Source of the DNA: Tritonibacter mobilis
Lineage (GTDB): Bacteria; Pseudomonadota; Alphaproteobacteria; Rhodobacterales; Rhodobacteraceae
Assembly (NCBI RefSeq): GCF_001681715.1
Contig: NZ_LNWY01000019.1
Location: 1 to 64,000 of the forward strand
Direction: 5' to 3'
Length of the DNA: 64,000 nucleotides
The notes under the pieces are model-generated. The model saw nothing but the letters and a program-made list of their open reading frames with translations, ran no database searches and was not told where the DNA came from. This document shows positions 1 through 8,906 of the stretch, in pieces. A program made the position numbers and the translations under genes. Numbering within the stretch: the stretch's first letter is position 1; each line of letters starts with the position of its first letter.

Positions 1-160
1 CTTTTGTCAACACGTCCTAGCAGGAAAATCAAACAAGAGGTTATGAACTGGGTACTCTTGCGGTTGAGGTCGGTCTTACATTGCAAAGTGAACATGATGA
101 TCAGACTCGCTCGAAGGAGTAGAGATTCGCTTGTCGCCCCTTTTAATTCGCGGGTTTCCC

Positions 161-601
161 TTACTTGAATCGGTACCTATCTACTGCCTTCCCAATCCTT
201 TCATTAATCGGTATCGGGTGTTCATCAGACATGCGCTGGATCGCCTCGATCTGGGTGTCCAAAAACTCTCCGAAATGGGAAGGTTGGATCCCAGACGCCG
301 CCGCGTGGGACACCAGTAGCCCAAGGATTTGCCGGTCCAGCATCCGCAAATGTTCGGCCCGGTTGGTCTCGATCACATCGCTTGGCAGGACACCAGAGCA
401 GTTCTCATGCAGGTCATTGGCGATGACGCTGGCGACCTCGCGCCAGAGGTTGTGTAAGGGCCAGCGGGCGCGGTTGCTGTCGGTGGTGGGGCGGGTGTAT
501 CGGATCTTTTCACAGAACTCGGTGTAGGCGTCGCCCACCATGTTACGCAGGTCTTTCCATGACCGCATTTCCCATCGGTTGCGCAGTTGTTTTGCCCCCA
601 T
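161..601 (-). CDS. Hypothetical protein, 146 aa, possibly N-terminally truncated
   Basis: I do not recognise this protein. It is soluble and charged, with no signal peptide or membrane segment. The central part looks helical and the C-terminus is basic (ends DRYRFK). Its ATG lies at the point where a serine-recombinase fragment loses homology, so the original start may have been lost. It could be the tail of a larger gene or a passenger of the mobile-element debris that follows on the same strand. The ORF is open and longer than expected by chance, but the overlapping plus-strand frame is also open, so coding status is uncertain. Confidence 0.4.
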   Translation of the reverse strand: MGAKQLRNRWEMRSWKDLRNMVGDAYTEFCEKIRYTRPTTDSNRARWPLHNLWREVASVIANDLHENCSGVLPSDVIETNRAEHLRMLDRQILGLLVSHAAASGIQPSHFGEFLDTQIEAIQRMSDEHPIPINERIGKAVDRYRFK

Positions 602-615
602 CGTGCCCTTGTAGC

Positions 616-787
616 TCCGAGATCTCGCCTTCGGACTGTGTATGGATCAGCGTATCGGTGAATGACATCTGTTGGTAGATTTGCGTCACATCCGCTTGGT
701 TGCGGCTAAGGCGATCCAGACCTTCGGCGAGGACGACGTCGAAGTGATGGTCCTGGTTGTCTCGCAGAAGTGACTGAATTACGCTCC
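616..787 (-). pseudogene. Serine recombinase (resolvase/invertase) internal fragment
   Basis: The translation contains FDVVLAEGLDRLSRNQADV, followed by a segment ending in SEGEISEL. This is the core of the N-terminal catalytic domain of large serine recombinases; the DRLSR motif is the family hallmark. Both sides are missing: there is no N-terminal Y/S active-site segment before it and no DNA-binding domain after it. At about 615 the sequence jumps out of frame into GTM-GAKQL, where family members normally continue as GLKGTM. It is a remnant bounded by the IS fragment on its 5' side and an unknown ORF on its 3' side, and cannot be functional. Confidence 0.75.
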
Positions 788-1129
788 GCCTGTACCGCCG
801 TGATAGGGGATGCTCACGTTCAGCGCCTTTTGGCGGCGGCACAGGGTGCTGAAGTCCGGCATGGTCCAGTCAAGCCCGACCAACTGCAGCAGGCTCTGCA
901 CGAACCCGGTCGTCTGTCTCAGGGGCATGCCAAAGAGCACCTTCATCGTCAAACAGGTCTGGATCGCGGCATCGCTGAAGCTCTGTTGGTGACCGCGCTT
1001 CTCGGTCGGCAGAGGGATCCATTCCATGACAGGATTAAACCAAATCGTCAATGATCCCCGCTGACGCAGTGCTTCATTGTAAGCCGACCAGTTCGTGGTC
1101 TTGTACTTCGTAGGGGCCCAAGAGTTCAT
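788..1129 (-). pseudogene. IS5-family transposase, N-terminal fragment
   Basis: The first ~110 residues match the start of IS5-family (IS903-like) DDE transposases common in Rhodobacteraceae: a YKTTNW...YNEAL start, a basic linker KRGHQQ, then SDAAIQTCLTMKVLFGM and GLDWTMPDFSTL. The reading frame leaves homology at about PYHGGTGG and stops, so the whole DDE catalytic domain (normally about 200 more residues) is absent. The break coincides with the beginning of the serine-recombinase fragment. The protein would be inactive. Confidence 0.8.
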
Positions 1130-1173
1130 GCCTACCAGCTATCAGCCTGGATTCATGTCGTGAATCCCTTACC

Positions 1174-1192
1174 CGATTTGTGCAACAACGCC
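1174..1192 (-). repeat. Putative IS terminal inverted repeat
   Basis: Read on the minus strand this is GGCGTTGTTGCACAAATCG. It resembles the IS903-type end (GGCTTTGTTGAATAAATC) and lies about 45 bp upstream of the transposase start, where such an end is expected. The partner repeat is not present in the window. Confidence 0.65.
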
Positions 1193-1211
1193 CCCTATGT
1201 GGCTAAACAGC

Positions 1212-1265
1212 ATAAGCCGCGCAGCACGCATTGACCTATGTCTTTGCGAGTGCTGCACGGCTTAT
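1212..1265 (-). terminator. 16-bp inverted repeat after the che operon, candidate terminator
   Basis: The arms ATAAGCCGCGCAGCAC (1212-1227) and GTGCTGCACGGCTTAT (1250-1265) pair with a single mismatch around a 22-nt loop. The position, just past the last minus-strand che gene, fits a transcription stop. No clear U-run follows on the minus strand, so a role as a protein-binding site or mobile-element scar is possible. Confidence 0.45.
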
Positions 1266-1281
1266 CTATTAACCGAACTGT

Positions 1282-1611
1282 TCAGAGTTCGAAGAGTTCA
1301 TGTCGTTCTCGGAGTCTATCTCGCAATAGTTGGAGGGTAATACTGTCGGTTGCCAAGTCGATATCAGTACAGTCCTCTGTTCCAACCTGCTCTCGCAAAG
1401 TGTCAAAGAAAGTGGACATCCCTCCAAGGGTTTGGGAGATCAGGTCAAAATCTTGCAGCTCACGAATTTCAGCGCTGGTGGGGGGGGAACGACGCTCGAG
1501 TATTGTCAGCACTGTATCTTCAAGCTGCTGAATCTGCTTTTGCAGTTGGCGCATTTCGCGCGCCGAATTTGCATAAACAGTATCGAGCGGTTTAGAAGAA
1601 TTCGCGCTCAT
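1282..1611 (-). CDS. Unknown 109-aa protein, last gene of chemotaxis operon
   Basis: The product is a small soluble acidic protein with a likely coiled coil (residues about 12-40, rich in E, Q and R with leucine spacing) and another leucine/arginine-rich helix at the C-terminus. I do not recognise a domain. The ATG at 1611 sits 1 bp past the cheY stop codon, so translation is probably coupled to cheY; the longer frame with an upstream start inside cheY is less likely. Its position suggests an accessory chemotaxis role (for example a phosphatase or adaptor), but this is inference from context only. Confidence 0.75.
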   Translation of the reverse strand: MSANSSKPLDTVYANSAREMRQLQKQIQQLEDTVLTILERRSPPTSAEIRELQDFDLISQTLGGMSTFFDTLREQVGTEDCTDIDLATDSITLQLLRDRLRERHELFEL

Positions 1612-1612
1612 C

Positions 1613-1999
1613 TCACAGGCGCCCCACAACTTGTTCGATAGCCTGTCGCATAGATGCGACCGTGAAGGGCTTGCGAATGATATTATTCAAGCCGAGCTTC
1701 TTGCCAACCTCGATCATTTCAGGGGTCGGTTTGCCCGTCACCAGAATGAAACCAATGCGTTGGGTCGCAGCATGCCCACGTACTGCCTGCAGCAGACCGA
1801 GACCATCCATGCCGGGCATGTTGTAATCCGATAGCACCAAGTGAACTGGATTGGTCGCCAGTTTTTGGAACGCAGATTGCCCGTTGTTTTCGACGAGATA
1901 GTTCTTGACGCCGAGTTCATCGAGACACTGGGTAAGAATGCCTCGGCTGGTCGACATGTCGTCGACAACCATCACGCGCAGAGAGTCTTTCAAGCTCAT
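1613..1999 (-). CDS. cheY: CheY-type single-domain response regulator
   Basis: A 128-residue stand-alone receiver domain. The acidic pocket is D13/D14 in VVDD, the phospho-acceptor is D58 in LSDYNMPGMDG, and the switch residues are T88 and K110 (RKPF). In the family this protein takes phosphate from CheA-P and binds the flagellar switch, or acts as a phosphate sink. It lies 43 bp after cheR with a GAGG ribosome site 8 nt before the ATG. A second CheY is encoded between the STAS gene and cheA, so one of the pair may signal to the motor and the other act as sink. Confidence 0.93.
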   Translation of the reverse strand: MSLKDSLRVMVVDDMSTSRGILTQCLDELGVKNYLVENNGQSAFQKLATNPVHLVLSDYNMPGMDGLGLLQAVRGHAATQRIGFILVTGKPTPEMIEVGKKLGLNNIIRKPFTVASMRQAIEQVVGRL

Positions 2000-2042
2000 C
2001 GTTTTTTCCTCGTGTTCTCGTCTTGGCTAACCGTGAGTGAAA

Positions 2043-2900
2043 CTAGCCTGGGGTATTGACGTATGTTGTGATGCCGACCGTCTTCAAATGTTGTGATGCC
2101 GGGCCGGACATTCGTTCTGAGTGACCTATGAAAAGGTACCCGCCGGGGGTCAGTGTGCGTTGGAACGCTTGCCACACTTTCTGTTGCGTCGGATTGTCGA
2201 AGTAGATTGCGACATTGCGACAAAAGATTGCATCGAACTTCCCTTTGAATGGGAAAGGCTCAATCAGGTTCAGCACACCATAGGTGACCTTCTGGCGTAG
2301 GTGCTGAGGCACGCGGCCGGTACCCTGTTTCGCGCCCGGTTCGAGCTTCATCTTGTACTGTTTGGGAATGCCATCAAAATCCTCTAGCGGATATTGGCCT
2401 TCCTCTGCTGTTCTGACGACAACCGGGTCGATGTCTGTGCCCAGGATCTTTATGTCGTAACGATCCGCATCGGGGCACATGTCGTGCAGGACAGCGGCGA
2501 TTGTGTAGGGCTCCTGTCCGATGGAACATCCCGCGGACCAAATTCGGACGCGCCCCCCTTTCTTTGCCTTCTCCAGCAATGGTGGAAGAACGTCATTGCG
2601 CAACGTCTCAAAATGATGCGGTTCCCGGAAGAACTGCGTCACATTGGTGGTCAGCAGGGACAGAAGTTCGCTTCTTTCTTGATCCGCATTTGGTCCATCT
2701 AGCTGCTTCAAATATTCTTTGAACGCTTTGATGTTTTGCTTTCTCAATTTCCGAGACAAGCGTGAAGAGACCAGAGGTTTCTTGCTTGGCGACATCGCCA
2801 AGCCGAAGTGTTTGTATGCGAATTGAGCAATGGCCTCGAAATCCTGATCAGACAGGATAATGCCATCGTCAAAGGGTTCGATTTGACCAGCGATGCTCAC
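2043..2900 (-). CDS. cheR: Chemotaxis protein methyltransferase CheR
   Basis: 285 residues, the normal length for CheR. It should transfer methyl groups from S-adenosylmethionine to glutamates on the receptor signalling domain for adaptation. The N-terminal helical domain (about 10-80) is followed by the SAM-binding fold with the hallmark WSAGCSIGQEPYT (about 120-132), then ILGTDID and FCRNVAIYF, and near the end YLFIGHSE. It starts with GTG that overlaps the cheW stop (GTGA), implying translational coupling. The local receptor ends in a CheR-tether-like pentapeptide. Confidence 0.96.
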   Translation of the reverse strand: MSIAGQIEPFDDGIILSDQDFEAIAQFAYKHFGLAMSPSKKPLVSSRLSRKLRKQNIKAFKEYLKQLDGPNADQERSELLSLLTTNVTQFFREPHHFETLRNDVLPPLLEKAKKGGRVRIWSAGCSIGQEPYTIAAVLHDMCPDADRYDIKILGTDIDPVVVRTAEEGQYPLEDFDGIPKQYKMKLEPGAKQGTGRVPQHLRQKVTYGVLNLIEPFPFKGKFDAIFCRNVAIYFDNPTQQKVWQAFQRTLTPGGYLFIGHSERMSGPASQHLKTVGITTYVNTPG

Positions 2901-3385
2901 GAGAGGCCTTGCTCCGGTGCAGAAATGACAGCGTCCAGATTGATGATACGAACCATGGTGTCATCATGGGAAATGATCCCCTGAATATACTCCATCGTGT
3001 ATCGGCTATCGACAGGGGGAGTGTCTTGGATCTCTTCTGGATTGATCGAGATGATCTCGGACACGGATTCTGCCAGCAGTCCCACGGGCTTGCCATGAAC
3101 AGCAACCACGATCACGACATTCCGTTCGCTTGCCTCTGTTTGTTGCAGGCCGAAACGGGCGGATAGATCATAGATCGGAATCACTGCGCCGCGCAAATTC
3201 ATCACACCCAGCACATCCATAGGAGCATGCGGTAGGATTGTGACAGGAGCCCAGCGGCGGATTTCCCGGATTTGGGTGATTTTCAGGCAGAAGGCCTGGC
3301 CGGCAACGGTGAAACTTACAAACTCGCTCTGCTGAGCATGTTTGACCTCTTGGTCGCCAATTTTAACTTCAGCTTGCGATTGCAT
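2897..3385 (-). CDS. cheW: Chemotaxis coupling protein CheW
   Basis: 162 residues forming a single CheW domain: EFVSFTVAGQAFCLKITQIREI, VLGVMNLRGAVIPIYDL, and a C-terminal GIISHDDTMVRIINLD. It links receptors to CheA in the polar array. The start overlaps the end of cheA by 17 bp and the stop overlaps the start of cheR, so cheA-cheW-cheR is one translationally coupled block. Confidence 0.95.
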   Translation of the reverse strand: MQSQAEVKIGDQEVKHAQQSEFVSFTVAGQAFCLKITQIREIRRWAPVTILPHAPMDVLGVMNLRGAVIPIYDLSARFGLQQTEASERNVVIVVAVHGKPVGLLAESVSEIISINPEEIQDTPPVDSRYTMEYIQGIISHDDTMVRIINLDAVISAPEQGLS

Positions 3386-5504
3386 TGCTCATTCTCCGAT
3401 CTGAATCAAAGGTGGCCGATGTCGGCGAGGCCGCGATGATGCTTTCTGAGTCCAAGATCATGGCGATTTTACCGTCGCCCAAGATCGTTGCCGCTGCCAC
3501 GCCTGGGATGTTTCCACAAACGCCATCGAGGCTTTTGATCACGACCTGTCGTTGGTCGTGAATATCGTCCACGGCGAGGGCGCTACGTTGCCCCGTTTCC
3601 GTTTCTACCAAGAGATACACTCCAGGTGGTTTGTCGCCTTCGGGTTTGCGCAACCCGAGAGCACCCGCTACGTCACAAATCGGGACAAAGTTGCCGCGAA
3701 TGGACAGCAACGTGCCGTCAGCGCCCAGGCTGTTGATCATGTCATCACTGCCACGCATCGTCTCAATGATGGATGTAATCGGGACAACCATGGTTTGATC
3801 CGCAACGGACACAACCATGCCGTCCATGACTGCCAAAGTGAGGGGCAATATGATGGTAAAGGTAGATCCTTTGCCCGGCGTGGACGAGACGTTGATCCTG
3901 CCGCCCAGTGCCGTCACCGCGTTTTTGACCACATCCATGCCAACACCACGTCCAGAGAGGTTTGACACCTCCTTTGCAGTGGAGAATCCCGGCAAGAACA
4001 GCAAGTTGTCGATTTCTGCATCTGTCAGGTCGGCATTTTCCGGGATCAATCCCTTCTCAATGGCGATCTGCTTGACGCGGGGACGATTGATCCCTGCACC
4101 ATTGTCTTTAATTTCGATGCAGACACTGCCGGACCGGTGCGACGCTGATAGGCGAATTTCACCGGTTCGGTTCTTGCCAGCGGCTTCACGATCTTCCGGT
4201 TTTTCGATGCCATGATCGACAGCATTCCGAAGGATGTGCGTCAACGGATCAGAGAGGCGCTCGATTACGGTCTTGTCGACCTCGGTATTTTCACCTTCAG
4301 TGATCAGTTTTGCCGTTTTCTCCGTCGCCGATGATGCCTCGCGGACAATACGTGCCATCCTCTGAAAGAGTGGCTTCACGGGCTGCGCACGGATAGACAT
4401 GACGCCTTCCTGTATGTCGCGCGCCAGATTCTTAAAGCCTTCCAGTTCAGTTTCGACATCGCGCAGATCAGCCACATCAAGGTTGGCAATCTGCTGCGCC
4501 AACATCGAATGGTTGATGATGAGCTCGCCAACCGCGTTGATCAGCCGGTCCACCCGCTCCAGATCAACACGAAGGGTCGGCTTAGGTCCGCGTTGTTCTG
4601 ACTTATTGCTCTCCGGCTTTACTGTTTCGACCTTTTCCGTCGCTTGAGGAGTTGCCATTGGAGTAGCCTCTGCAGGTGCCGGCGCGTCAAAAGGGGCTGG
4701 CGTCTCGGGCTCGGCACTATCCCCGGGGACGCCAAATGCGGCGTTCAGTGCAGCCAGGGCAGCGGCTTCCTCCTCTGCGTCCTTGTCGGATGCAATTGAG
4801 AGTTCACACAGGCCTTCGACAAATTCGAATACTGCTTCAACCGCAGATTTCGGCTCTGTCGTGGTCAAGGTCAGGTTCCAGGCGAGGTAACTGTCATCCA
4901 TCGCCATGGCATCAAAACCGGGGAGTTCTGTTTCATCCAGAACAACCTCTAGCGTGCCAAGCTCGGACAGAGCCTGAAACAAGAAGAATGGTTCGTTGCC
5001 GGTCCCAAACATTTCTTTGAGCGGCCGGAAGCGAATTTCATAGGACTTCTCTTCCTCCGCTGCCAAAGGCAACGGAACCGAAGGGCCGCCGAGCCCCATA
5101 GGCTCAAACGTGAGATCCTCTTCTTCCTCGTCGAGATACTCTTCAAGGCCTGCAATGAGGACATCATTGTGTTCCTCATCGACGCTGCCGCCATCGCGAG
5201 AAACGGTGACAAGATCCGCAAGATGATCGCTACAGCGCAAAAGCAACTGGATCAGCTTGGTATCAAGTTCGAGTTTGTTGGACCGAACCTCGTCAAAGAC
5301 GGTTTCAAATTTGTGGGCAAATGCCACTAACTCATCAAGCCCAAATGCCCCGGCACCACCCTTAATCGAGTGCACAGCCCGGAACACGGCATTGACAACC
5401 TCGGGATCGTGATCGCCTCCTTCGATAGCGGTCAGACCCTCATCCATCGCTTCGAGGAGCTCTTCACACTCCTCAAAGAATGTATCTTGAATCGACCCCG
5501 ACAT
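3369..5504 (-). CDS. cheA: Chemotaxis histidine kinase CheA
   Basis: About 711 residues with the full CheA order: an N-terminal HPt domain with the phospho-accepting histidine in AVHSIKGGAGAFG (about residue 45), an acidic linker, a CheY-binding-like region (about 150-245), an alanine/proline linker, the dimerisation domain (about 310-380), the ATPase with N-box ILRNAVDHGIE, G1 box DNGAGIN and G2 box GRGVGMDVV (about 415-560), and a C-terminal CheW-like domain. I chose the ATG at 5504 because GGAG lies 12 nt upstream; the TTG three codons earlier would leave no room for a ribosome site. It begins 1 bp after the cheY stop. Confidence 0.96.
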   Translation of the reverse strand: MSGSIQDTFFEECEELLEAMDEGLTAIEGGDHDPEVVNAVFRAVHSIKGGAGAFGLDELVAFAHKFETVFDEVRSNKLELDTKLIQLLLRCSDHLADLVTVSRDGGSVDEEHNDVLIAGLEEYLDEEEEDLTFEPMGLGGPSVPLPLAAEEEKSYEIRFRPLKEMFGTGNEPFFLFQALSELGTLEVVLDETELPGFDAMAMDDSYLAWNLTLTTTEPKSAVEAVFEFVEGLCELSIASDKDAEEEAAALAALNAAFGVPGDSAEPETPAPFDAPAPAEATPMATPQATEKVETVKPESNKSEQRGPKPTLRVDLERVDRLINAVGELIINHSMLAQQIANLDVADLRDVETELEGFKNLARDIQEGVMSIRAQPVKPLFQRMARIVREASSATEKTAKLITEGENTEVDKTVIERLSDPLTHILRNAVDHGIEKPEDREAAGKNRTGEIRLSASHRSGSVCIEIKDNGAGINRPRVKQIAIEKGLIPENADLTDAEIDNLLFLPGFSTAKEVSNLSGRGVGMDVVKNAVTALGGRINVSSTPGKGSTFTIILPLTLAVMDGMVVSVADQTMVVPITSIIETMRGSDDMINSLGADGTLLSIRGNFVPICDVAGALGLRKPEGDKPPGVYLLVETETGQRSALAVDDIHDQRQVVIKSLDGVCGNIPGVAAATILGDGKIAMILDSESIIAASPTSATFDSDRRMSNAIAS

Positions 5505-5505
5505 T

Positions 5506-5880
5506 TTATGCAACCGCTCCGGTCACGCGCTTTAGCGCAAAAATCAGGGATTGATCGTCAAAAGGTTTGGTAATCCAGCCAGTTGCGCCAGCGTCGCGAG
5601 CGCGTGCTTTCATCTCAGGTGCGCTCTCGGTCGTCAGCACGAGGATCGGTACCTTGGAGTTGATGCCGTCCCCCCGCAGTTCCTCGATCACACCAAAGCC
5701 ATCAAGATTGGGCATGTTGATGTCGGTAATCACAACATCGGGCGCCACATCATCATACATGTCAACGCCTTCACGCCCATCAACGGCGCAATGGTACTCA
5801 AAACCCGCTTCTTCCAGCGTTGCCGCCAGCAGATTCCGGATAGTACGAGAGTCGTCGATTGCCAGAACTTTGGTTTTCAT
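5506..5880 (-). CDS. cheY: CheY-type response regulator (second copy)
   Basis: A 124-residue receiver with all phosphorylation residues: D9/D10 (AIDD), D53 (ITDINMPNLDG), T83 and K105 (TKPF). It lies directly upstream of cheA and overlaps the STAS gene by ATGA, so the three are coupled. The sequence is clearly diverged from the other CheY at the distal end of the operon, arguing for different roles rather than recent duplication. Confidence 0.93.
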   Translation of the reverse strand: MKTKVLAIDDSRTIRNLLAATLEEAGFEYHCAVDGREGVDMYDDVAPDVVITDINMPNLDGFGVIEELRGDGINSKVPILVLTTESAPEMKARARDAGATGWITKPFDDQSLIFALKRVTGAVA

Positions 5881-6164
5881 ACTGTTTCCTCGTCTTCAAA
5901 TCGGTTGGGTTCCAAACCCAGAAGGGTGAGGGATTTTCTGCACCCCTCGTTGACATTAGTGACCGAGAAACCCAGGCCCTCGGAACGCCACTGTTGCTCT
6001 GCTCCCAAAAGCAGTTGCAGGCAGCGAGACGGCATTACCGCAACTTTGCTGCAATCGACCTCAACAGCCTTGTCACGAGAGGCGTTGAGAAAGGCGACCA
6101 GTGGGTCTAGATCCGCGAAGGCATTGGGCAAATCCAGAGTATGCTTTTGCGTTTCGGTGGTCAT
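5877..6164 (-). CDS. STAS-domain protein of chemotaxis operon
   Basis: About 95 residues with the layout of a small STAS domain: a strand, then VEVDCSKVAVMPSRCLQLLLGAEQ, then GLGFSVTNVNEGCRKSLTLLGL. STAS proteins bind partners or nucleotides and are known as the first gene of alphaproteobacterial che operons; the exact function here is not known. Two starts are possible, GTG at 6179 and ATG at 6164; neither has a clear ribosome site, and I chose the ATG. It is the first gene of the minus-strand operon and overlaps cheY by ATGA. Confidence 0.8.
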   Translation of the reverse strand: MTTETQKHTLDLPNAFADLDPLVAFLNASRDKAVEVDCSKVAVMPSRCLQLLLGAEQQWRSEGLGFSVTNVNEGCRKSLTLLGLEPNRFEDEETV

Positions 6165-6496
6165 ATTCGCGATTCGCACCCCCGTTTAAGGCGATTGATT
6201 TCAGTTCGATGGGAGCAGTCTTAGCTTCAGGGCCTTAACATTTGATTTCCGCCCTTCTGGAGAAATCACCAAAGATCGCTAAAGCCGATTTTGTTCGGAC
6301 TCATGAAGCAGACCTGCTGACCCAGCATAGCGCCTTGGAAGGGATAAGATTGCAGTTCGACCGGCTATAAGATGTCACCGAGAGAATATAAGAAGATCGA
6401 ATTTGCCCCCGTAAGGCGCAAATTAACCCCTGATGGAGGAGACATATCCCCAAGTATCATGCGCATCATATTGGATGCGTCGTCTTGGAGGCCCTA
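6165..6496. promoter_or_regulatory. Divergent control region of the two che operons (332 bp, no gene)
   Basis: No convincing ORF lies here. The region must hold promoters for both the STAS-cheY-cheA operon and the mcp-cheB-cheD unit. A short inverted repeat AATTTGC (6400-6406) / GCAAATT (6418-6424) lies about 75 bp before the mcp start and could be an operator or leader hairpin. I cannot assign -35/-10 boxes with confidence. Confidence 0.5.
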
Positions 6497-8854
6497 ATGA
6501 CTGCGCTGTCTCGACTGAAGATTCGCTACAAACTACCTGCATTTCTTGTGGGATTCGCGGTGCTGGCCAGTACCATTCTCGTGACGGTCAGTACCGTAAA
6601 TTATCAGAGAAACGCGTGGGTCACGGTCGCGAATCGATTCGAATCCATCGTCTCTGACCGTGAGACAGTCTTGACGGCTTTGTTCAAATCCATTCGTGCA
6701 GATGTTGAGGTGCTCGCGCAGATGCCGTCTACGGCGACCGCTACACAACGTATCTCTGCCGCATGGGGTGGAGTGAGCGATTCGCCAGCAGAAACGCTGC
6801 GACAGATGTACATTTCTGAAAACCCCAACGCGCCAGATGAACGATTCAAGATGGATCGAGCTCAGAAAACGATCCCGTACAACATTCATCACGCAACATT
6901 TCATCCGTCGTTCAGAGAGCTGTTGGTCTCAAAGGGATACAGCGACGCCTATCTGGTGACGGTTGCAGGCGATGTAATTTACACAGTCGCAAAGCAAGAT
7001 GATTACGGCAGCAACCTGCTATCGGGCGCGCTGAAAGACAGCAGTCTGGCTTCTACGTTTCAGCGGATCATGTCTGCACCGACAGACGAGATTGTGTTTT
7101 CCGATTTTGACCGTTTTGCACCGCGAGGGAATTCTCCGAAGGCATTTGTTGGAACGCAAATCGTGGCGAGCAGCGGTCAAGTGGTGGGCGTGTTGATTTT
7201 GCAGATACCGGAATCTCTCGTGAATCAGATCATTACCCCGTCCGAGGGGCTAGGCGAAAGTACCGAAGTCTTTCTGGTCGCCGAAGATGGCCAGGCGCGG
7301 TCGCGATCACGATTCGATGATGGTCACAATATGCTGGATGCGCTGACATTTTCGACCCAAGAACGTGTCGCAGAGCAGGGCCAAGTGTTTGATCGCAACG
7401 CTGTCGGGCTGCGCGGTACTCCTGTGGTCGCGTTAAGCCGACAACTCTCAATACCGGGCGTGACCTGGTTTTTGACAGTAGAGCAGGAGCGCGCGGAAGT
7501 TCTGGCCCCGGTACGCAATGACAGGTGGTTGTTGATCCTGACATCTCTGGCGAGCGCGCTGCTTATGACCGCAATCGGTTGGTGGTTCGCGCGTAGCTTT
7601 CTCAAACCGATCGACGGGCTGTCAGAACGTATGAGTCAAATCAGTGAAGGGAAACTGGATGCTCCTATCCCCGAGGCGGATCGCTGGGATGAGTTTGGTC
7701 ATATGGGTAAAGTTCTTCAAACCATGCAAGGGGATCTGAGAGCCGCCAAAGAAGCGGAAGCGCGCCGACAGGAACTCCAAGTTCAGCAAGCAGAGGTGGT
7801 CCATCATATCAGTGAAGGCCTTGTGCAACTGGCAAACGGAAACCTTGCACATCGGATCACCAATCCTTTCGATGATGAACACGAAAAGCTGAGAACAGAT
7901 TTCAACGCTGCTCTCACGGAGTTGAGCGGTGTGGTGCGGCAAGTTGCGGATACCGCAGGGGGGATTCGATCCGGCTCCGATGAAATCAGCCAAGCCTCGG
8001 ATGATTTGTCGTCCCGTACCGAAGCACAGGCCGCAACACTGGAACAGACTGTGGCCGCGCTGGATGAGTTGACGGCGAGCGTTAAATCGGCTGCAGCAGG
8101 CGCAAAGAATGTCGAGGACATCGTCAAGCAGGCGCAGGGCGAAGCGCAGAAAAGCGATATTGTCGTGCGCAATGCCGTAGATGCCATGACCAAGATCGAG
8201 CAATCGTCAGAAAAAATCGCGCAGATCATCTCTGTCATTGACGATATTTCTTTTCAGACCAATCTCTTGGCTCTAAATGCCGGGGTCGAAGCCGCACGCG
8301 CAGGCGAAGCAGGGCGTGGGTTTGCCGTTGTCGCATCGGAGGTGCGCGGTCTGGCGCAGCGCTCTTCTCAAGCAGCACTTGAGATCAAAAATCTTATTTC
8401 AGAATCCACTCAACATGTTGGGGACGGCGTCAACCTTGTTGGCGAGGCAGGGAGTTCTCTGAAATCGATTGTCGAGCGTGTTTCGCATATCTCGAGCTTG
8501 GTGTCTGAAATCGCCGAAGGTGCAGCAGAACAATCCGCCGGATTGAGTGAAATTAATGACGGCGTGACGCAGTTGGATCAGGTCACCCAACAAAATGCGG
8601 CAATGGTCGAAGAGGCGACCGCTGCCAGTCATTTGTTGAAATCTGATGCGGGAAAATTGGCCGATTTGGTTGCGCAGTTTCAAACGGGGCAACCGGTCGC
8701 ACCAATGCGCACCGTAACAATACCGGAGGTCACAAGCCCGGATTGTGAACCGATGCAAGTCTCAGCACATGGAGATGATCTTGAATTTGATCCACCAGTA
8801 CCAATGCCTTCCTCTAGCGGGTCTGCAGCGCGCGACCTCTGGCAAGATTTTTGA
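6497..8854 (+). CDS. Methyl-accepting chemotaxis protein
   Basis: A 785-residue transmembrane receptor. The ATG at 6497 is chosen because GGAGG stands 5 nt before it. Membrane segments lie at about 12-34 and 342-363, enclosing a roughly 300-residue periplasmic sensor (Cache-like size). They are followed by two HAMP-like stretches (about 365-420 and 435-480) and the coiled-coil signalling domain, whose hairpin tip reads [20 protein letters not shown] then [18 protein letters not shown] replaces the usual NAA in the tip. The C-terminus ends LWQDF, which fits the x-aromatic-x-x-aromatic pattern of CheR/CheB tether pentapeptides. The ligand cannot be told from sequence. cheB and cheD follow. Confidence 0.95.
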   Translation: MTALSRLKIRYKLPAFLVGFAVLASTILVTVSTVNYQRNAWVTVANRFESIVSDRETVLTALFKSIRADVEVLAQMPSTATATQRISAAWGGVSDSPAETLRQMYISENPNAPDERFKMDRAQKTIPYNIHHATFHPSFRELLVSKGYSDAYLVTVAGDVIYTVAKQDDYGSNLLSGALKDSSLASTFQRIMSAPTDEIVFSDFDRFAPRGNSPKAFVGTQIVASSGQVVGVLILQIPESLVNQIITPSEGLGESTEVFLVAEDGQARSRSRFDDGHNMLDALTFSTQERVAEQGQVFDRNAVGLRGTPVVALSRQLSIPGVTWFLTVEQERAEVLAPVRNDRWLLILTSLASALLMTAIGWWFARSFLKPIDGLSERMSQISEGKLDAPIPEADRWDEFGHMGKVLQTMQGDLRAAKEAEARRQELQVQQAEVVHHISEGLVQLANGNLAHRITNPFDDEHEKLRTDFNAALTELSGVVRQVADTAGGIRSGSDEISQASDDLSSRTEAQAATLEQTVAALDELTASVKSAAAGAKNVEDIVKQAQGEAQKSDIVVRNAVDAMTKIEQSSEKIAQIISVIDDISFQTNLLALNAGVEAARAGEAGRGFAVVASEVRGLAQRSSQAALEIKNLISESTQHVGDGVNLVGEAGSSLKSIVERVSHISSLVSEIAEGAAEQSAGLSEINDGVTQLDQVTQQNAAMVEEATAASHLLKSDAGKLADLVAQFQTGQPVAPMRTVTIPEVTSPDCEPMQVSAHGDDLEFDPPVPMPSSSGSAARDLWQDF

Positions 8855-8906
8855 ATGAGCGGGCGAAATACGTGGTCCTTAGTTGACCGGTTCTACGTCG
8901 CTGAAC

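Larger units (their letters stand above)
788..1192 (-). mobile_element. Truncated IS5-family insertion sequence, 5' end
   Basis: The element keeps its outer terminal repeat (1174-1192) and the first third of its transposase, but the inner part and the other end are gone. The missing end means it cannot move on its own. It sits less than 100 bp from the end of the chemotaxis operon. Confidence 0.7.

Noticed and set aside
1-160. Possible gene or att site at the window edge
   Set aside because: No coding frame, tRNA or repeat could be supported in this stretch.
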